Shown here: positions 13,593-15,946 of the stretch, piece by piece
Layout of the letters: every line of letters begins with the position of its first letter
Numbering within the stretch: position 1 is the first letter of the stretch
Assembly: GCA_002504495.1 (NCBI GenBank)
Contig: DATC01000006.1
Span: 7,601 to 23,546, forward strand
Source of the DNA: Methanomassiliicoccaceae archaeon UBA537
GTDB taxonomy: Archaea; Thermoplasmatota; Thermoplasmata; Methanomassiliicoccales; Methanomethylophilaceae
Reading direction: 5' to 3'
DNA: 15,946 nt
Notes under the pieces: model-generated
Databases searched by the model: none
Told to the model about the DNA's origin: nothing
The model's input: only the letters and a program-made list of their open reading frames with translations
Program-made: the position numbers and the translations under genes

Positions 13593-14849
13593 TCAGCTTC
13601 CTCTCACGCCGTGCAACAGCTCGTCCAAGATGTACATAGCTCCTGCTACGCCGTATATCGGCCTCGGGAGTATGTCGTCAAGACCCATGGACGAAAAGCC
13701 TATCGGAATGCCGATCCTGCATCTGTCGTCGAGAGCCATCTCGGTAGCTGTTATCCCTTCGCAGAGCACGACGCCGCACTCAGACGGTTCGCGATTCCAT
13801 GAATAGCCGAATCCTTTCGACTCCAGAAAGAATTCGAGCTGCTCCGCCTGGCGCTCGTCCGAACCGTCATCGACCTTGACCGCTTCCGGAGCCATGGCCA
13901 GATATCCGAACAGCCACTCCGTCAAGGGCCTCGCCACAGAGGCGGGGGCGGCCACCGAGAACGTCAGGCCCCTTATCCTCAATGCGTTGTACCTCATGCC
14001 GAGGAAGCGCTCGGCGATGTTGGAACGACAGCGACGGACGCGTTCCAAGGCAGGATGCGGATCTCTTCCCGACGCTGAGGCCAACGCAGCGATCCATGCC
14101 TCTGTCGCATCGAAGCCGACGGGCGCCCCCGCATCCGATACGATTGACGGGACCCCGCGGGAGGAATACCATTGCATCAGTTCCCCGCACATCTCCGGGC
14201 ATACGACGATATTGAATTCGGCATTGACCGAATCGATCAGCTGCGAGACAGACGATCCCGCACCCGGCATGCACACCACCTCCAACCCGATATCCCCGAT
14301 GATGCCGGAGAGCTCGTCACGGGCGGACCTCCAGTCCTTGTCCATTATGGACAACCCCAGGATATTGACCGTTCCCTTCTTCGTCTGCCTCGGCGGAGGA
14401 TCGATGAAATCCATCACGCTCTTCAGCGTGCGATCGATTGCGCGGGTCACGGGCACCGATGACAGTGGATCCGTCATCACGAACGTCGTTCCGGCCATCC
14501 CGTTGTCGGCGATGGCACTGCGCAGATCGTCCCCTATCAATGAGGCGCCCGGAGATTCGATGACGACCACGAGACGAGGGGATGTGCGGCCGATGTCCAT
14601 CAAAGCCTCCTCCGCCTTGCATGCTGCGCCATTTATGTAGTCGTATTCGTCCAAATACGTCGCAGGAACCTGCGAGTACCCGCAATAGTACGGCGAATCA
14701 CCGAAATCCACATCCCTATGGAACACCGCATCGGAGACGACCATGTGGCGCACTCTGCAGCCGCCCGGACCATGGAGGAGCACCGTCGCATCGGCGATTC
14801 CTTCGACGGCCATGATGGCTCCCGTCAGTCCGTCCGGAAGAACCCTCAT
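13593..14849 (-). CDS. Nitrogenase component 1-like protein (NifD/NifK/NflD superfamily), second gene of pair
   Basis: The 418-residue protein has nitrogenase component-1 features. An N-terminal HGPGGC (26-31) carries Cys31, Cys56 follows in YYCGYSQ, and VVVIESPGASLIGDD (94-108) matches the TTCxxxLIGDD segment of the family. The LGLS...W...DEL...IG segment and the GVPSIVSDAGAPVGFDATEAW segment (232-252) also fit. In nitrogenase the third P-cluster cysteine sits in the LIGDD segment; here it is Ser99. The start is the ATG overlapping the partner's stop (ATGA), with GGAGGGGAG 4 bases before it; the frame further upstream to 15326 is noise inside the partner. Nitrogen fixation is not implied: relatives act in F430 synthesis (CfbD), chlorophyll synthesis and methylthio-alkane reduction. 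The substrate is unknown. Confidence 0.82.
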   Translation of the reverse strand: MRVLPDGLTGAIMAVEGIADATVLLHGPGGCRVRHMVVSDAVFHRDVDFGDSPYYCGYSQVPATYLDEYDYINGAACKAEEALMDIGRTSPRLVVVIESPGASLIGDDLRSAIADNGMAGTTFVMTDPLSSVPVTRAIDRTLKSVMDFIDPPPRQTKKGTVNILGLSIMDKDWRSARDELSGIIGDIGLEVVCMPGAGSSVSQLIDSVNAEFNIVVCPEMCGELMQWYSSRGVPSIVSDAGAPVGFDATEAWIAALASASGRDPHPALERVRRCRSNIAERFLGMRYNALRIRGLTFSVAAPASVARPLTEWLFGYLAMAPEAVKVDDGSDERQAEQLEFFLESKGFGYSWNREPSECGVVLCEGITATEMALDDRCRIGIPIGFSSMGLDDILPRPIYGVAGAMYILDELLHGVRGS

Positions 14850-15946
14850 TCGACTCCCCTCCAGCCTTCGACGGTCGGAAGGCGCATCACTCCCTCCAGA
14901 TAGCGGATGTACTCGAACAACCCGTTGCATCCGGGTCCGACACGACTCAATCTGGCGAAACGAACACCCTCCGGAACCTTGCGCGAGATGTCGCTTATCA
15001 GAAGATCCGGACGCAGCTCCTCCATATCCGCAGCCAGACGCTCCTCGGAGTAGTCCGACACCACCTCGTACCTGGAATCGGGTCTGCCCCCGGACTTCCT
15101 TGTGCTCGGGAAGAATCCTATCCTCATCACATCCGCTCCGACATCGTTCAACGCATCCAGCAGCCAATCCGGATTCCCTCCGATCTTCCAGACCACCATT
15201 ATCTTGGTCCCCTCCATCCTCGGACGATGGACCTCGACGAAGGCCCTGTATCTCTCCCGGACACGTGCCGCCTCCTGCTCGGCGACATCCGCCTTGCCGA
15301 AGAAGCGCCCCAGCTCCTGCAACCATTCCATATAGTCGTGCATCCCCACCGGCATAGCAGCGGGAAAAGGCACCCTTCCGGTGCGTTCGGTCACGATGTC
15401 CATCAGCTCCCTGTTGTTCCGCGTGTCGCTCATCAGGATGTCTACTGACGCACGGCAGAAATCCTCCAAAGGAGAAGGCGAATCGTCATCGATGAATCTG
15501 CAGTTGATTCTCAGACCGAACGGAGCGAACATTCCTTTGAGCTCCTCCGAATTCCTACGAGATTGGATATCGAAGAACGAGGTGGAGATCAGATTGATCG
15601 AATCGCTCCCTCTTGGAACATCGACGTCGATCCTCTCGGCCAGCGCCTTGGCGGCGATCATGAACCCGTCCGTGTACTCTCCGTTCATGTCCCCGTCCGC
15701 GCATACGATGCGGACCGATGTACCGGAATGGCTCCTCTCGAAATCCGATGCGATGGAGCAGCAGTCGTCCCCTATCAATGCGGGCATGCAGGTCGTCACC
15801 ACATACATCCTCCTCTTCCCTTCGGAGTACGCGTCCTCCAAGGCGCTCTTAAGGAACCTTCCTCCGCCGAACACGGCGGCCGAATCGTCCATACGCGTGC
15901 AGCGGAGATCGTGCTCGGGTCTGCGATCGAACACGCGTGTAGCGTA
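14846..15946 (-). CDS. Nitrogenase component 1-like protein (NifK/NflK-like), 5' end beyond window
   Basis: At least 366 residues are visible; the frame is open to the window edge, so the true start is probably outside and the GTG at 15934 is unlikely to be it. The segment CTRMDDSAAVFGGGRFLKSAL aligns with the NifK CxxDSMTEDAAVFGG region (Cys12 from the GTG, equivalent to NifK Cys95). VVTTCMPALIGDD holds Cys49, equivalent to NifK Cys153. Downstream blocks (FPAAMPVGMHDYMEWLQELG, MVVWKIGGNPDWLLDALNDVGADV, DLLISDI) fit the C-terminal nucleotide-binding-like folds of component 1. It overlaps the next gene by ATGA, so the two probably form one heteromeric complex. A NifH-like reductase should exist; none is inside the window. 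Confidence 0.8.
   Translation of the reverse strand, partial: YATRVFDRRPEHDLRCTRMDDSAAVFGGGRFLKSALEDAYSEGKRRMYVVTTCMPALIGDDCCSIASDFERSHSGTSVRIVCADGDMNGEYTDGFMIAAKALAERIDVDVPRGSDSINLISTSFFDIQSRRNSEELKGMFAPFGLRINCRFIDDDSPSPLEDFCRASVDILMSDTRNNRELMDIVTERTGRVPFPAAMPVGMHDYMEWLQELGRFFGKADVAEQEAARVRERYRAFVEVHRPRMEGTKIMVVWKIGGNPDWLLDALNDVGADVMRIGFFPSTRKSGGRPDSRYEVVSDYSEERLAADMEELRPDLLISDISRKVPEGVRFARLSRVGPGCNGLFEYIRYLEGVMRLPTVEGWRGVE

Noticed and set aside
14850..15326. Upstream extension of the nitrogenase-like frame beyond 14849
   Set aside because: The extension is arginine/glycine-rich noise inside the partner gene; a Shine-Dalgarno site and ATGA overlap fix the start at 14849.
1..15946. CRISPR arrays, insertion sequences, integrases or attachment sites, including at the tRNA-Gln 3' end
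   Set aside because: No regularly spaced repeats, transposase motifs, terminal inverted repeats or second copy of the tRNA 3' end were seen.
13593..15946. Classical nitrogen fixation genes nifD/nifK
   Set aside because: The shorter protein lacks the third P-cluster cysteine and is shorter than NifD, and no nifH, nifE, nifN or nifB is present in the window.

Overview
The window reads as chromosomal DNA of a methylotrophic methanogen, most likely a member of the Methanomassiliicoccales (Thermoplasmatota). The pointers are a pyruvoyl-dependent arginine decarboxylase, a PAC2 proteasome-chaperone homologue, a corrinoid protein beside a zinc methyltransferase of the uroporphyrinogen-decarboxylase fold, a nitrogenase-like gene pair, archaeal TATA boxes placed about 25-30 bases before start codons, and an archaeal tRNA-Gln without encoded CCA. 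All fourteen complete or 3'-complete protein genes end in TGA except one TAA. None uses TAG, which fits a pyrrolysine-using lineage but does not prove it. The exact taxon is an inference.

Layout. Positions 2-1285 (+) hold the end of a PAC2-family gene, a pyruvoyl arginine decarboxylase and a zinc-ribbon/winged-helix protein, tightly packed. Positions 1188-3959 (-) hold a multi-pass membrane protein and a large PP-loop (PAPS-reductase-like) protein with zinc-ribbon, PUA-like and double ferredoxin domains. Positions 3992-4675 (+) encode a site-2-protease-type membrane metalloprotease. Positions 4729-6195 (-) encode a GlcD/D-lactate-dehydrogenase-type flavoprotein. A 395-base, largely AT-rich intergenic region with several inverted repeats follows.

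Positions 6591-12766 (+) form one compact six-gene unit, the most interesting part of the window: corrinoid protein, zinc methyltransferase, small eight-cysteine CxxC protein, HyuA-type ASKHA ATPase, MccB-like cystathionine gamma-lyase and MccA-like cystathionine beta-synthase. Gaps are 2 to 24 bases or ATGA overlaps, with strong Shine-Dalgarno sites at two junctions. The first two genes have the two-component architecture of the MtsAB methylthiol:coenzyme M system. The last two form a reverse transsulfuration pair (homocysteine to cysteine). My hypothesis is a pathway that strips methyl groups from a sulfur amino acid or related thioether for methanogenesis and recycles the demethylated thiol to cysteine, with the ATPase and Cys-rich protein maintaining the corrinoid. 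This is inference.

After it come adenylate kinase with its own leaderless promoter (12783-13409), a hairpin/poly-T terminator, and tRNA-Gln(CTG) (13493-13565). On the minus strand, two ATGA-coupled nitrogenase component-1-like genes (13593-15946) run off the right edge. One of them lacks a cysteine at a canonical P-cluster position.
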